Assembly (NCBI GenBank): GCA_963721115.1
Contig: CAVRIA010000010.1
Span: 62,001 to 126,000 of the forward strand
Direction: 5' to 3'
Length of the DNA stretch: 64,000 bases
Source of the DNA: CAVRIA01 sp963721115
Lineage (GTDB): Bacteria > Desulfobacterota > Binatia > HRBIN30 > CADEER01
The position numbers and the translations under genes are program-made. Positions 1-7,801 of this stretch are shown one piece after another. Below the pieces are notes generated by a model. It made no database searches. It was not told the DNA's origin and worked only from the letters and a program-made list of their open reading frames with translations. The first letter of the stretch is position 1, and each line of letters begins with the position of its first letter.

Positions 1-2
1 CG

Positions 3-188
3 CGGTGGACCGCGATCGTCGAAGAGGCGTTCCCCGCCGAGGCCGCCACCGATCCGATGGTCTTCTACGCGGCGGATTCGCCGCAGAAGCTGAAGGAGAA
101 CCAGCGCCGCATGATGGAGAGCTGCCAGCGCTTCATCGACTTCAGCCGCTTCGAGACCCACCCGATGAGCGCCTACGTGCTCAAATGA
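3..188 (+). CDS. 3' end of an unrecognised gene (partial)
   Basis: The window opens inside a reading frame that runs from base 3 to a TGA at 186-188 and encodes the last 61 residues of a protein. The tail reads RWTAIVEEAFPAEA at its start and ends HPMSAYVLK. It is moderately charged, has no Cys and no membrane segment, and contains a run of polar and basic residues (KLKENQRRMMESCQ) that looks helical. I do not recognise the family from this fragment. It lies tail-to-tail with the luciferase-like gene at 311-1180, and the gap holds an inverted simple-sequence repeat that could end transcription from both sides. The reading frame is credible because it is free of stops and has ordinary codon use, but the true start lies outside the window. 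Confidence 0.6.
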   Translation, partial: RWTAIVEEAFPAEAATDPMVFYAADSPQKLKENQRRMMESCQRFIDFSRFETHPMSAYVLK

Positions 189-236
189 GTGACTCAGCGA
201 CTCGGGGATACAGTGCTGGAGGTGCAGGCCGGAGGA

Positions 237-320
237 TGTGCTGACGTGATGTGCTGACGTGCTGACGTACGCCACACGTCAACACGTCAGCACGTCAGCA
301 CGTCAACACGTCAGCACGTC
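237..320. repeat. inverted arrays of an 8-9 base motif, likely hairpin
   Basis: The left side repeats GTGCTGACGT and the right side repeats its complement, ACGTCAGCAC, several times, with a short centre near 268-275. The arms can pair into a long stem between two convergent genes, so a bidirectional terminator is plausible. The right arm supplies the TGC-TGA that ends the luciferase-like gene at 311-313. Related arrays occur at 36923-37035 and 38241-38280. Confidence 0.75.
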
Positions 321-1180
321 CTCGCAATCACGTTGTCCGCGTACTGGCGCAGCAGATCGAGCTTCTGCTCGAGGCTCTGCGAGTCGACCGGTTCGTCGTA
401 AGGGTTGCGGAAGCCGACGATGACGTCGGTGACGCCGAGATCCTCGAGGCGGCGGATGCCGTCGAGTGTATACCCCTCGAGCGAGATGACGTGGATCTCG
501 AACGGCTGGCGCTCGCGGCCGTACTCTCGGCGCAGTTCGGCCAGGCGCCACAGCATCTGATCCAGGTCGTCGGTGCCGGCGTGCATCCAGCCGTCGCCGA
601 GGCGCGCCGCGCGGCGCAGCGCCGGCTCCGAATGGCCGCCGATCAGGATCGGCACCGGCTCGGTCGGCACCGGACAGATCTTGATGCTCGGCAGATCGTA
701 GTGTCGGCCGTGGAACTCGTAGAAGCCGCCGCGCATCAGACCGCGCACGATCTCGATCATCTCGTCCATGCGCCTGCCGCGCGTCTTCCACTCCTGCCCG
801 CACACCGCGAAGTCCTCCGGCCACGGGCTGAGCCCGACGCCGAAGCCGAAGCGGTTGCCGCTGAGGACGGCGACGGACGACACCGACTTCGCCACCAGTA
901 CCGGCTGGCGGATGGGGAGCTTGACGACGAAGGTGGTGAAGCGGAGACGGCGGGTGACGGCGGCCATGGCGGGGATGAGGGAAAAGGGCTCGATGAACGG
1001 CTTGTCCTCGAGAAAGCGGCGGTCGCCGTCCGGAGTGTACGGATACTTGCTGTCCGAGACCTCGGGGTAGCAGATGCTGTCGGGAACGATGAACGACGTC
1101 CAGCCCGCCTCCTCGGCCGCTCTGGCCAGGGGCAGGTAGTGGCTCGGATCGCACATCGACTCGGCGTAGGAGAAGCGCAT
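311..1180 (-). CDS. LLM-class (luciferase-like) F420-type oxidoreductase
   Basis: A 289-residue protein of the bacterial luciferase-like TIM-barrel family, close in style to F420-dependent LLM enzymes (usual length 280-340). It begins MRFSYAESMCDPSHYLPLAR, typical of the first strand and helix. Mid-protein it has RFGFGVGLSPWPEDF, the flavin or F420 pocket loop, and then PVPILIGGHSEPALRRAARL, the classic loop and helix of this family. The likely role is a redox step on a small organic substrate using F420H2 or FMNH2; the substrate cannot be told. The ATG at 1178-1180 is chosen because it begins the conserved first strand. The stop lies inside a simple repeat. The promoter and first ~27 codons are repeated at 1657-1772. 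No close partner gene is visible. Confidence 0.85.
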   Translation of the reverse strand: MRFSYAESMCDPSHYLPLARAAEEAGWTSFIVPDSICYPEVSDSKYPYTPDGDRRFLEDKPFIEPFSLIPAMAAVTRRLRFTTFVVKLPIRQPVLVAKSVSSVAVLSGNRFGFGVGLSPWPEDFAVCGQEWKTRGRRMDEMIEIVRGLMRGGFYEFHGRHYDLPSIKICPVPTEPVPILIGGHSEPALRRAARLGDGWMHAGTDDLDQMLWRLAELRREYGRERQPFEIHVISLEGYTLDGIRRLEDLGVTDVIVGFRNPYDEPVDSQSLEQKLDLLRQYADNVIARTC

Positions 1181-1215
1181 GCGGTTGGGCTACACCGTCG
1201 GCGACGGGTTGAAAA
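1100..1215. repeat. direct repeat copy 1 (promoter plus 5' end of the LLM gene)
   Basis: These 116 bases cover the first ~27 codons of the LLM gene and about 35 bases upstream. They recur at 1657-1772 in the same orientation with only two base differences by hand alignment. The two copies flank 441 bases (1216-1656) that include a piece of the dispersed ~710-bp repeat. Such a long flanking duplication is more like recombination or slippage than a transposase target duplication. Confidence 0.9.
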
Positions 1216-1235
1216 GAGCTGGACCTCGCGATGCA

Positions 1236-1385
1236 GATTCTGTCGTTCGCGATGAGGCACCTTCGCCTGGAAGCCATTCGACTCGGTACGAGACAAGAAG
1301 CCCCTCCGCCTCCCCTTTGATCACAAGGAACCGGTTTGTTTTGTGCGGGGCTTGCGCCCCCGCACCGGGGAGGGAACCGCTCTTG
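1236..1385 (+). repeat. partial copy of the dispersed ~710-bp repeat
   Basis: This stretch shares the landmark runs of the arrays at 10.8-11.9 kb and 26.5-29.1 kb: TTCGCGATGAGGCAC, CCTCCGCCTCCCCTTTGATC, then ACAAGGAACCGG and GTGCGGGGCTTGCGCCCC, the last being a hairpin. The rest of the interval to 1656 is different sequence with several short palindromes, such as CGGTCCATCGGACCG near 1420, and no credible gene. Confidence 0.7.
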
Positions 1386-1656
1386 TGCTCTTGTGGTGTA
1401 GGCCTCCGGCCTGCATAGCGGTCCATCGGACCGCTCTCTCCCCTCCAACCCAGCCCGTGCAGGCGGGACGCCCGCACCACAATCAACTGCCGATGCGGCC
1501 GCGGGCCCGCGGGCGGACTTCGAAGAGGCCAGCAGAGAGGGCGCCAACGAGTGGCGCGCCGGTGAACCCGTCGGGAGGGAGAGGCGACGTAGGACCGACT
1601 CGGCCGAGTTGAGCAAGTCGGTCCGCCCGGTCCTACGTCCCGTCCCGTCCGTCCCT

Positions 1657-1772
1657 CAGCCCGCCTCCTCGGCCGCTCTGGCCAGAGGCAGGTAGTGGCT
1701 CGGATCGCACATCGACTCGGCGTAGGAGAAGCGCAGGCGGTTGGGCTACACCGTCGGCGACGGGTTGAAAAG
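1657..1772 (-). pseudogene. duplicated 5' fragment of the LLM gene
   Basis: This is the second copy of the LLM 5' region, matching 1100-1215 at 114 of 116 bases. One of the two differences turns the ATG start into CTG (minus strand). The coding homology ends at 1657, so the fragment could give at most a short broken peptide. The upstream, promoter-like part is intact. Which copy is ancestral is unclear. Because the full gene sits next to copy 1, copy 2 is the remnant. Confidence 0.8.
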
Positions 1773-1839
1773 TCCCGCCGCTGGGTGACTGGTGCGAACT
1801 GTTTCATGGAACCTGACTGTTAGATGATCACTGCGCAGT

Positions 1840-1900
1840 TTTGTTGCCCTTCACGGAACCACTATGCTACACGATCTTCTAGTGAAGGGGGGGGTTCCGT
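1840..1900 (+). promoter_or_regulatory. possible promoter, 8-bp inverted repeat and G8 ribosome site before csgG-like gene
   Basis: TTGTTG near 1841 and TATGCT near 1864 form a loose -35/-10 pair with 16-bp spacing. ACGGAACC (1853-1860) is the exact complement of GGTTCCGT (1893-1900), and the run of eight G at 1887-1894 runs into the right arm. The stem would mask the ribosome site of the gene starting at 1902. Regulatory function is inferred from position only. Confidence 0.4.
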
Positions 1901-1901
1901 A

Positions 1902-2597
1902 ATGAAGCTACACCTACAGGGTAGTCTGGCTCTCATATTGACAGCACTCACTGCATCGTGCAGCCCCAGCCGCACAATCAGTGAGGGCGTCGCTGACCGC
2001 GGTCCCGCTGTCGCCGCGGCGCCGCTCCCCGAATCGGAGCGCATGACGATTGCCGTCGCCCGATTCAGCAACGAATCGACATACGGAGCGGGCCTGTTCA
2101 CGGATCAATACGGGGATCGGCTCGGTAAGCAGGCCAGCGACCTACTGACCAATCACCTGGTCGAGACCCAACGCTTCAGCGTCGTCGAGCGGCCGGATCT
2201 GGGCCGGCTGCGAGCGGAGGCAAAGCTGATGGGCCTGTCCGAAGAGGACTTCAGAAGGAACCTAAAGGGAGTCGATGCGCTCATCCTCGGCTCGGTGGCC
2301 GAGCTGGGTCGCGAGACCACCGGCAGCTCGTGGTTCGTGGGCCGATCCAAGCAGCAGAGAGCCCGTGCCCGCGTCGTGCTGCGGCTGGTCGATCCCCGTA
2401 CGGGGGAAGTCTTCTACACACAGGAAGGGAGCGGTGAGGCGACCATCAAAGCATCCAGTACGCTCGGCTTCGGCGGCAGGGCCGGATGGGACTCCACCCT
2501 CGATGGCAAGGCGATCGACGCCGCAATTGTGAATATGATGAATAACGTCGTTCGGACCCTCGATGCGCGCCGGTCGACGAAGGGCGCGGCTCGATGA
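1902..2597 (+). CDS. CsgG/HfaB-family lipoprotein
   Basis: A 231-residue secreted lipoprotein. Residues 1-20 form a lipoprotein signal ending TALTASC with the lipidated Cys at 20. The body carries CsgG-family features: MTIAVARFSNES, then KQASDLLTNHLVETQRFSVV, GVDALILGSVAELG, and VLRLVDPRTGEVFYTQEGSG. CsgG-type proteins form or help form outer-membrane secretion or assembly complexes. Here the gene is followed by DUF4810 and DUF799 lipoprotein genes, each overlapping the previous by 4 bases (ATGA), a trio known from many Proteobacteria. The start at 1902 is chosen because it follows a run of eight G and opens a clean signal peptide; upstream in-frame starts would add an uncleaved extension. 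Confidence 0.85.
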   Translation: MKLHLQGSLALILTALTASCSPSRTISEGVADRGPAVAAAPLPESERMTIAVARFSNESTYGAGLFTDQYGDRLGKQASDLLTNHLVETQRFSVVERPDLGRLRAEAKLMGLSEEDFRRNLKGVDALILGSVAELGRETTGSSWFVGRSKQQRARARVVLRLVDPRTGEVFYTQEGSGEATIKASSTLGFGGRAGWDSTLDGKAIDAAIVNMMNNVVRTLDARRSTKGAAR

Positions 2598-3040
2598 GCG
2601 TCACCGAACGGCACGCTCGACCGGCCGATGGCGGCGACTTGAGGCGTTCAACGAAGCGGCAATCCCGGTTGACGACCGCCGTCCTGTGCGGCGTTCTCGC
2701 CTCCGGATGCGCGGCCCCCCCGCTTTACGACTGGGGGAATTACGAAAAGAGCCTGCAGGACAGCTATATCAGCCACGACGAGGCGCAGACGTGGTCCGAC
2801 TTGGAGGCGGCCGTCACCACTGCACAGCAGACGGGCCGCCGCATCCCCCCCGGCGCGTGCGCCGAGTACGGGTTCTCCCTCTACAGGCGAGGTCAGCGCA
2901 AAGCCGCCATCGAGTACTTCCAGCGCGAGGCCCAGCTATTCCCCGAGTCCAAGCCGTTGATGGACAAGCTGATCACCAAGATCGACGAGCAGAATGCAGC
3001 CGAAGAGCAGCCTTCAAGCGGAGGAGATTCCGTCCAATGA
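2594..3040 (+). CDS. DUF4810 family lipoprotein
   Basis: A 148-residue protein with a lipobox (GVLASGC, Cys 39) followed by PPLYDWGNYEKSLQDSYIS, the hallmark of DUF4810 proteins. A tetratricopeptide-like helix pair follows (GACAEYGFSLYRRGQRKAAI, then YFQREAQLFPESKPLMDKL). The ATG overlaps the stop of the csgG-like gene in ATGA, which fixes translational coupling. It gives an unusually long 25-residue lead before the hydrophobic core, so an internal TTG near 2669 is an alternative start. It probably works at the outer membrane with its two neighbours. The family is of unknown biochemical function. Confidence 0.8.
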   Translation: MSVTERHARPADGGDLRRSTKRQSRLTTAVLCGVLASGCAAPPLYDWGNYEKSLQDSYISHDEAQTWSDLEAAVTTAQQTGRRIPPGACAEYGFSLYRRGQRKAAIEYFQREAQLFPESKPLMDKLITKIDEQNAAEEQPSSGGDSVQ

Positions 3041-3702
3041 CGCCACGAGCTGTCGTTGTCCTCTTCGTTCTGTTCGCCTTGACCGGCTGCGCCGCCAAAA
3101 AAGACTATAGCGCCTACTACGCCCACGAGCCGCGCTCGATCCTCGTCGTGCCTGCGTTGAACGAGACCACCGAGGTCGATGCGCAGTCGGTGTACATGAC
3201 GACTGTCTCTCGGCCGCTGGCCGAGCGAGGCTTCTACGTGTTTCCCGTTCATCTCACCGAGCTGCTGCTGCGCGACCTGGGGCTTCCCGAGGCCGGTCTG
3301 GTGCAGCAGTTGCCCCTCGAACGCTTCCGCGAGTACTTCGGCGCCGACGCCGTGCTATTCGTGACCATCACTGACTGGAGCAACAAGTACATCGTGGTGC
3401 AGTCGTCGACCGTCGTTACGGTGTCCTTCGTGCTGAAGGACACGCGAACCGGCACGGTGCTGTGGGAAACCACGCAGTCGGCTCAGCGTGATTCCGGCAA
3501 CGGAGGAGGGGGCCTGATCGGGATGTTGGTCGCCGCTGCGGTCACATACGCGATCAATCAGATGGTCGACATCGACTATCGCCCTCTCGCGCTGCAGGCC
3601 AACACACAGGCGTTCGGTATACCCGGCGTGGGCCTGCCGGCGGGGCCGTATAGTCCGGATTTCGGTAAGGACAAGACCCGCTTCCCGGCAAGCGGGGAAT
3701 AG
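3037..3702 (+). CDS. DUF799 (GNA1162-like) lipoprotein
   Basis: A 221-residue lipoprotein with signal MTPRAVVVLFVLFALTGC and Cys 18 at the lipobox. The mature part has the DUF799 pattern: PRSILVVPALNETTEVDAQS, then RPLAERGFYVFPVHLTELLL, FGADAVLFVTITDWSNKY and LWETTQSA, with a Gly-rich hydrophobic stretch (GNGGGGLIGMLVAAAVTYAI) before the tail. Neisserial GNA1162 belongs to this family and has a TolB-N-like fold. The gene overlaps the DUF4810 stop by ATGA and closes the three-gene operon. The likely role is assembly or trafficking of an unknown outer-membrane structure with the CsgG-like protein. No curli subunit gene is in view. Confidence 0.85.
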   Translation: MTPRAVVVLFVLFALTGCAAKKDYSAYYAHEPRSILVVPALNETTEVDAQSVYMTTVSRPLAERGFYVFPVHLTELLLRDLGLPEAGLVQQLPLERFREYFGADAVLFVTITDWSNKYIVVQSSTVVTVSFVLKDTRTGTVLWETTQSAQRDSGNGGGGLIGMLVAAAVTYAINQMVDIDYRPLALQANTQAFGIPGVGLPAGPYSPDFGKDKTRFPASGE

Positions 3703-3782
3703 AGGTACTCCCGCGCGCAGCGTTGGCAGGAGAAATGCTGAAGGAGAAAGGTCGATGAAGCGTCGCGGTGTTCGCGAATCGT

Positions 3783-4898
3783 CTAGAAGACCGCCTGTTC
3801 CTCGAAAAGAAAGTTGGGGCTGGCGGACTCGAAGGCGGGGTCGCGCTCGAGCGTGCAGGCCCACGCCCACTCGCTTCCGGGCTCCACGGTGACGACGCCG
3901 TTGGCCGGCGGCAGCACGGTCTCCAGCCATCGCACTCCGTCGATGGAGTCGATGAGATCGCGTGCCGCGTTGATCGTCGCCGTGTCGAGAAACGACACGA
4001 GCACGGTCTCGCCGGCGACGGGCTGGCTTCCCCCGTAGCCGCGCAGGAACGCCGCGGAAACCAGGTCGCTCGCGTCGAGCTGCTCGATGACCGCGGCCGG
4101 GTCGGCGCCGAAGACGTCGACCCACATACTGAAGCGCTTGCCGAACGGGTTCGGGTCGGTGTCGAGGCAGTACGGGGCGAGAGCGGTCGCCACCTCGTCC
4201 GGCCACAGCCAGTTGCTCGCCTCGAAGAACACCTCGCCCGGAACGAACTCCGGGCCGTCGCCGCCGGCATCGGCGCACGCCGGCGCGATCGACAGGCAGT
4301 CACCCTCCGGGACCAAGAGCAGGTCGACGCGGCGCACCCCTTGCTCAGGAGTCGGCGGCGGATCGAGGACCGCGAGCGCGTCGTGGAAGCCGGCCTTGCG
4401 GGCGACCACGACCACCGTCGCCGACGCATCCTGCAGGACGTGGAAGGTCGAGTCGCCGACGACCTCGACCTCGCTGCTCGTCACTCTGCCGGCGCGCTCG
4501 TCGAACTGGACGGAGAAGCCGTCCACCGGAGTGCCGTCCGACGCGGCGACCTGGACCTCGACGCGCGGCGTCGGGCGCTCCGCGGGGCCGACGCCGCAGC
4601 CGGACAGAGCGGCCGTCACGGCCATCACCAGCTCGGAGATCGTCACTCGCCCGTCGCCGTCGCGATCGAAGGACGGACAGTTGTCGTCCGGAAGGTCGCC
4701 GAGCGCCATCCTGACCCCCGCCACGAGCTCGTCGATCGTCACGGTGCGGCTGCCGTCGCAGTCGCCCGGGCACACGACCTGCGTGTCGGAGGAGGAGCCG
4801 GCGCCTGCGGCTGACGCCCCGAGGAGGACCGCCAGGAACAGGGGAGCGGCGAGGAACGGCCCCCGCCCATAGCCGCCGACGCGCATCGTCAAGAGCAT
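3783..4898 (-). CDS. secreted protein with two dockerin-like EF-hands
   Basis: A 371-residue secreted protein with a signal peptide rich in Leu and Ala (FLAAPLFLAVLLGASAAGAG). Residues 43-102 hold two dockerin-like segments: CPGDCDGSRTVTIDELVAGV and FDRDGDGRVTISELVMAV. The second has a full DxDxDG calcium loop; the first is weaker. The rest (VEVQVAASDGTPVDGFSVQF onward) looks like beta-rich domains and is not recognised. ATG 4898 is used; ATG 4886 is also possible and gives the same signal. The gene converges on the DUF799 operon with an 80-base gap and sits 50 bases downstream of the OYE gene on the same strand. Dockerin-like pairs recur at 41.4-44.7 and 45.3-46.6 kb. Confidence 0.75.
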   Translation of the reverse strand: MLLTMRVGGYGRGPFLAAPLFLAVLLGASAAGAGSSSDTQVVCPGDCDGSRTVTIDELVAGVRMALGDLPDDNCPSFDRDGDGRVTISELVMAVTAALSGCGVGPAERPTPRVEVQVAASDGTPVDGFSVQFDERAGRVTSSEVEVVGDSTFHVLQDASATVVVVARKAGFHDALAVLDPPPTPEQGVRRVDLLLVPEGDCLSIAPACADAGGDGPEFVPGEVFFEASNWLWPDEVATALAPYCLDTDPNPFGKRFSMWVDVFGADPAAVIEQLDASDLVSAAFLRGYGGSQPVAGETVLVSFLDTATINAARDLIDSIDGVRWLETVLPPANGVVTVEPGSEWAWACTLERDPAFESASPNFLFEEQAVF

Positions 4899-4948
4899 GG
4901 CGCCGTCAATCTTCAAAGGCAAGAGAATTAGCCCTGGCCGGCCGCCGC

Positions 4949-6934
4949 TCACAGGCGGCGGCCGGCCATGTGGCCGTCGAAGATGGCGCGGTCGACGGGG
5001 CGGACGGCGACGGCGTCGCCGACGCGGACGACCTCCGGCCCCTGGCCGAGCAGGGCGAAGTAGAGCGCGTCGTCGGGAACGCCGTGCGTGCGGATGACGA
5101 CGTGGTCGACGTCCGACATCGATTCGACGCGGCGCGACAGGACGTCGGCGAGGGTGACCGCATGGTCGCCGATCGCCGCCAGCGCGGTGTTGGGACGCCA
5201 GCGCATGCCCGCGCGCGCGGCGCGGGGCAGCGCGTAGCCCAGGGTCTCGCGGTCGAGGTTGACCGGCAGGGGGAAGGGGGTGACGACCGTCGCCTCTCTC
5301 CCCGAAGTCGCCAGCAGCTCGCCGAGCCCAATCGCCTCGACGTGTCCGACGACGTCGTAGATCACCACCCGTTTCCCCAGCTCGTCGATGCGCGCCAGCC
5401 CCTGCTCGTGATCGAGGACGAACTCCTGCTCCACCCCCGGCACTGGCATCGGCGGGCCCTTGGCGGGGGCGACTTTGCTCGCCCTCCCGCCGGTCGCCAC
5501 CACGACCGCGTCCGGCGCCAGCGCCAGCACCGCCTCGACCGTGCCCTCGGTCCGCAGTCGGATGTCGACGCCGCGCCGTTCGCACTCCGCCGCGCGCCAG
5601 TCGGCGAAGTCGGCCATCTCCGCGCGGCCCGGCAGGCGCTGCGCGAGCCGGATCTTGCCCCCCAGACTCTCGCCGCGCTCGAGCAGCGTCACCCGATGGC
5701 CGCGCGCCGCCGCCACCCAGGCGGCTTCCAGCCCCGCCGGCCCGCCGCCGACGACCACGACCCGCCTCGAGCGCGCCGCCGGCTCCAATGTCCCGTAACC
5801 GAGCGTATCCTCGCGGCCGACGGCGGGATTGGTCACGCAGGTGATCGGAAGCCCCTGCGTCAGGTTGCCGTAGCAGCCCTGGTTGCACCCCGTGCAGAGG
5901 CGGATCGCCTGCGCCTCGCCGGCGCGCGCCTTGGCCGCCCAGTCGGGATCGGCGATCAGCGCCCGCACCACCGTCACCGCGTCGGCATCACCGCGCTCGA
6001 GGATGCCCTCGGCCTCCGCGGGGGTGAGAATGCGGTGCACCGCGAACACCGGCACGTCGCGCACCGCTTCCTTCACCGCCCTGGCGGCGTAGACGCCGCA
6101 GAGGTGCGGGACATAGGACGGACGCACCATGCCGATACCGGAGACGCCTACGCTGACATTGAGGAAGTCGACCAGGCCGAGAGCACGGAAGCGGGCGCCG
6201 ATCTCGGCCGCGTCGGTGGCGGTCAGGCCGCCCTGCGCCTGCTCCTCGTCGCCGACCAGGCGCAGGCCGACCGCCACCCGGTCGCCGGCGGCGGCGCGCA
6301 CCGCCGCGAGCACCTCGACGCCGAAGCGCATTCGGTTCTCCAGGCTGCCGCCGTACTCATCGGTGCGCCGGTTGCTGCGCGGCGACAGGAACTCGTGAAT
6401 GAGATAGCCGTGCGCCGCGTGCACCTCGATGCCCTGGAAGCCGCCGGCGACGGCGTTGCGGGCCGAGCGGGCAAAGTACTCCACCAGCTCGTGGATCTCG
6501 CGCTTCTCCAGCGCCTTCGGCGGCTCGAGCGAGTTGGCGACGCTCGACGGCGCCCAGGCCGGGAGCTTCGACCACGGCCCCATGTTCACACCGCCGTTGT
6601 GCGCCAGCTGCACGAAGGCGAGGGCGCCGTGCGCGCGGATCGGCCCCGTCACGCGCTCGAAGTGCGGGATCGCCGCGCCGTCCCAGGCGACGGCGTTGTT
6701 GGGCATCTGGTACGCGGTCGTGGGGTGCACCTGGACCTGTCCGGCGATGACGATCCCCGCCCCGCCGCGCGCCCGCTCGCCGAGGTAGCGCCCGACGCGC
6801 TCGCCGAAGAACCCGGGCTCGCCCCAGCGCGCCGCCGGCTCCGAGAACATGGTGAAGTGGGCGCCGAAGACGACGCGATTGCGCGCCTCGAGCGGACCGA
6901 CGCGCAGCGCGGAGAACAGGCGCGGAAAGGGCAC
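4949..6934 (-). CDS. Old-Yellow-Enzyme/FadH-type NAD(P)H:flavin oxidoreductase
   Basis: A 661-residue two-module enzyme like 2,4-dienoyl-CoA reductase. Residues 1-340 are an FMN TIM barrel with the catalytic motif VHAAHGYLIHEFLSP (from 171) and TDEYGGSLENRMRF. The 4Fe-4S ligands are C347, C350, C354 and C366 (CTGCNQGC, then ITC). From 391 comes a Rossmann FAD/NAD(P) half, VVVVGGGPAGLEAAW. The family reduces conjugated enoyl-CoA or enone substrates. Some relatives are listed as mycofactocin-associated, but no mycofactocin gene is present here. The GTG start at 6934 is the first in-frame codon before the conserved PFPRLFSALRVG. Its upstream neighbour on the same strand is the cyclase, ending 45 bases away. 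Confidence 0.9.
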   Translation of the reverse strand: MPFPRLFSALRVGPLEARNRVVFGAHFTMFSEPAARWGEPGFFGERVGRYLGERARGGAGIVIAGQVQVHPTTAYQMPNNAVAWDGAAIPHFERVTGPIRAHGALAFVQLAHNGGVNMGPWSKLPAWAPSSVANSLEPPKALEKREIHELVEYFARSARNAVAGGFQGIEVHAAHGYLIHEFLSPRSNRRTDEYGGSLENRMRFGVEVLAAVRAAAGDRVAVGLRLVGDEEQAQGGLTATDAAEIGARFRALGLVDFLNVSVGVSGIGMVRPSYVPHLCGVYAARAVKEAVRDVPVFAVHRILTPAEAEGILERGDADAVTVVRALIADPDWAAKARAGEAQAIRLCTGCNQGCYGNLTQGLPITCVTNPAVGREDTLGYGTLEPAARSRRVVVVGGGPAGLEAAWVAAARGHRVTLLERGESLGGKIRLAQRLPGRAEMADFADWRAAECERRGVDIRLRTEGTVEAVLALAPDAVVVATGGRASKVAPAKGPPMPVPGVEQEFVLDHEQGLARIDELGKRVVIYDVVGHVEAIGLGELLATSGREATVVTPFPLPVNLDRETLGYALPRAARAGMRWRPNTALAAIGDHAVTLADVLSRRVESMSDVDHVVIRTHGVPDDALYFALLGQGPEVVRVGDAVAVRPVDRAIFDGHMAGRRL

Positions 6935-6979
6935 GACGCCAGCAAAGAGGGGCGAGGGACGAAAGTCAAAGGCGGGGAC

Positions 6980-7753
6980 TCAGGAGAAGCCGTCGACCGC
7001 GTAGGTGACGAGCGGCTCGCTGATGCCGGGCACCGCCGCGGCGGGCAGCTCATGCAGGACGAAGCGCGGGTCGAGCGCGCCGCGCAGCGCCGGCGTGACC
7101 AGGATGCCGACCCGGTGCAGGCGGGTGAGCCCTTCGACGCGCGAGGCGAGGTTGACGTGGTGGCCGATGACGGTGAACTCCATCAGCTCGTTGCTGCCGA
7201 TGAGCCCGGCGACCGCGGTGCCGCGGTGCAGGCCGATGCCGACGCGGATCTCGGGAATGCCCGACGGTATCAGCTCGCGGTTGTACGCCTGCAGCTCCGC
7301 CTGCATCGCCAGGGCGGCGTGTACCGCGTCGTTGGCCTGCCAGGGATTGGGCTCGATGGCGCCGAAGAGAGCGAGGATGCCGTCGCCGATGAACTTCGAA
7401 ACGTGTCCGCGGTGGTCCGCGATGACGCGGCTCATGCGCGCGAAGTAGCCGTTGAGGATCGTCACCAGCAGATCGGCGTCGAGGCTCTCGCTCAGGTGGG
7501 TGAAGCCGACGATATCGGCGAACAGGATCGTCACGTCCTTCTTCTCGGCCGTGGTGGTGGAGGCGCCGGAGGCGATGATGCGCTCGATCACCTGGCGCGG
7601 TGCGAAGCGGGCGAACGACGTCTCGAGCTGCTGCAGCTCCATGGCCGACGCCTCGAGCCGCCGGCGCAAGTGCGACGCCCGCCGGCGCGCCCGCAGGAGC
7701 AGGTAGGCGAGCCCGGCCACCAAGATCGCGGCACCGACGAGGAGTTCAGGCAA
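6980..7753 (-). CDS. class III adenylate/guanylate cyclase with N-terminal membrane anchor
   Basis: A 257-residue protein: one membrane helix (residues 4-20), a basic coiled-coil-like linker (21-70) and a class III cyclase domain. Visible catalytic residues are metal-binding D80 (TILFADIVGFT) and D124 (KFIGDGILALFG), purine-site K120 and T194 (FTVIGHHVN), and transition-state N201 and R205. One oddity is IGHH where most relatives have IGDx. The residue set predicts an active enzyme making cAMP, with some chance of cGMP. The TTG at 7751-7753 is chosen because a strong GAGGGGGAA ribosome site precedes it. The gene lies between the sulfatase and OYE genes, all on the minus strand with short gaps. 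Confidence 0.85.
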   Translation of the reverse strand: MPELLVGAAILVAGLAYLLLRARRRASHLRRRLEASAMELQQLETSFARFAPRQVIERIIASGASTTTAEKKDVTILFADIVGFTHLSESLDADLLVTILNGYFARMSRVIADHRGHVSKFIGDGILALFGAIEPNPWQANDAVHAALAMQAELQAYNRELIPSGIPEIRVGIGLHRGTAVAGLIGSNELMEFTVIGHHVNLASRVEGLTRLHRVGILVTPALRGALDPRFVLHELPAAAVPGISEPLVTYAVDGFS

Positions 7754-7801
7754 TGCGGTTCCCCCTCACATCTCGCCTGCGGCGAAGCGGCCCCGGCGGA
7801 C

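Noticed and set aside
4949..6934. Mycofactocin locus
   Set aside because: The OYE/FadH protein is of a type found with mycofactocin, but no MftA-F gene is in the window.
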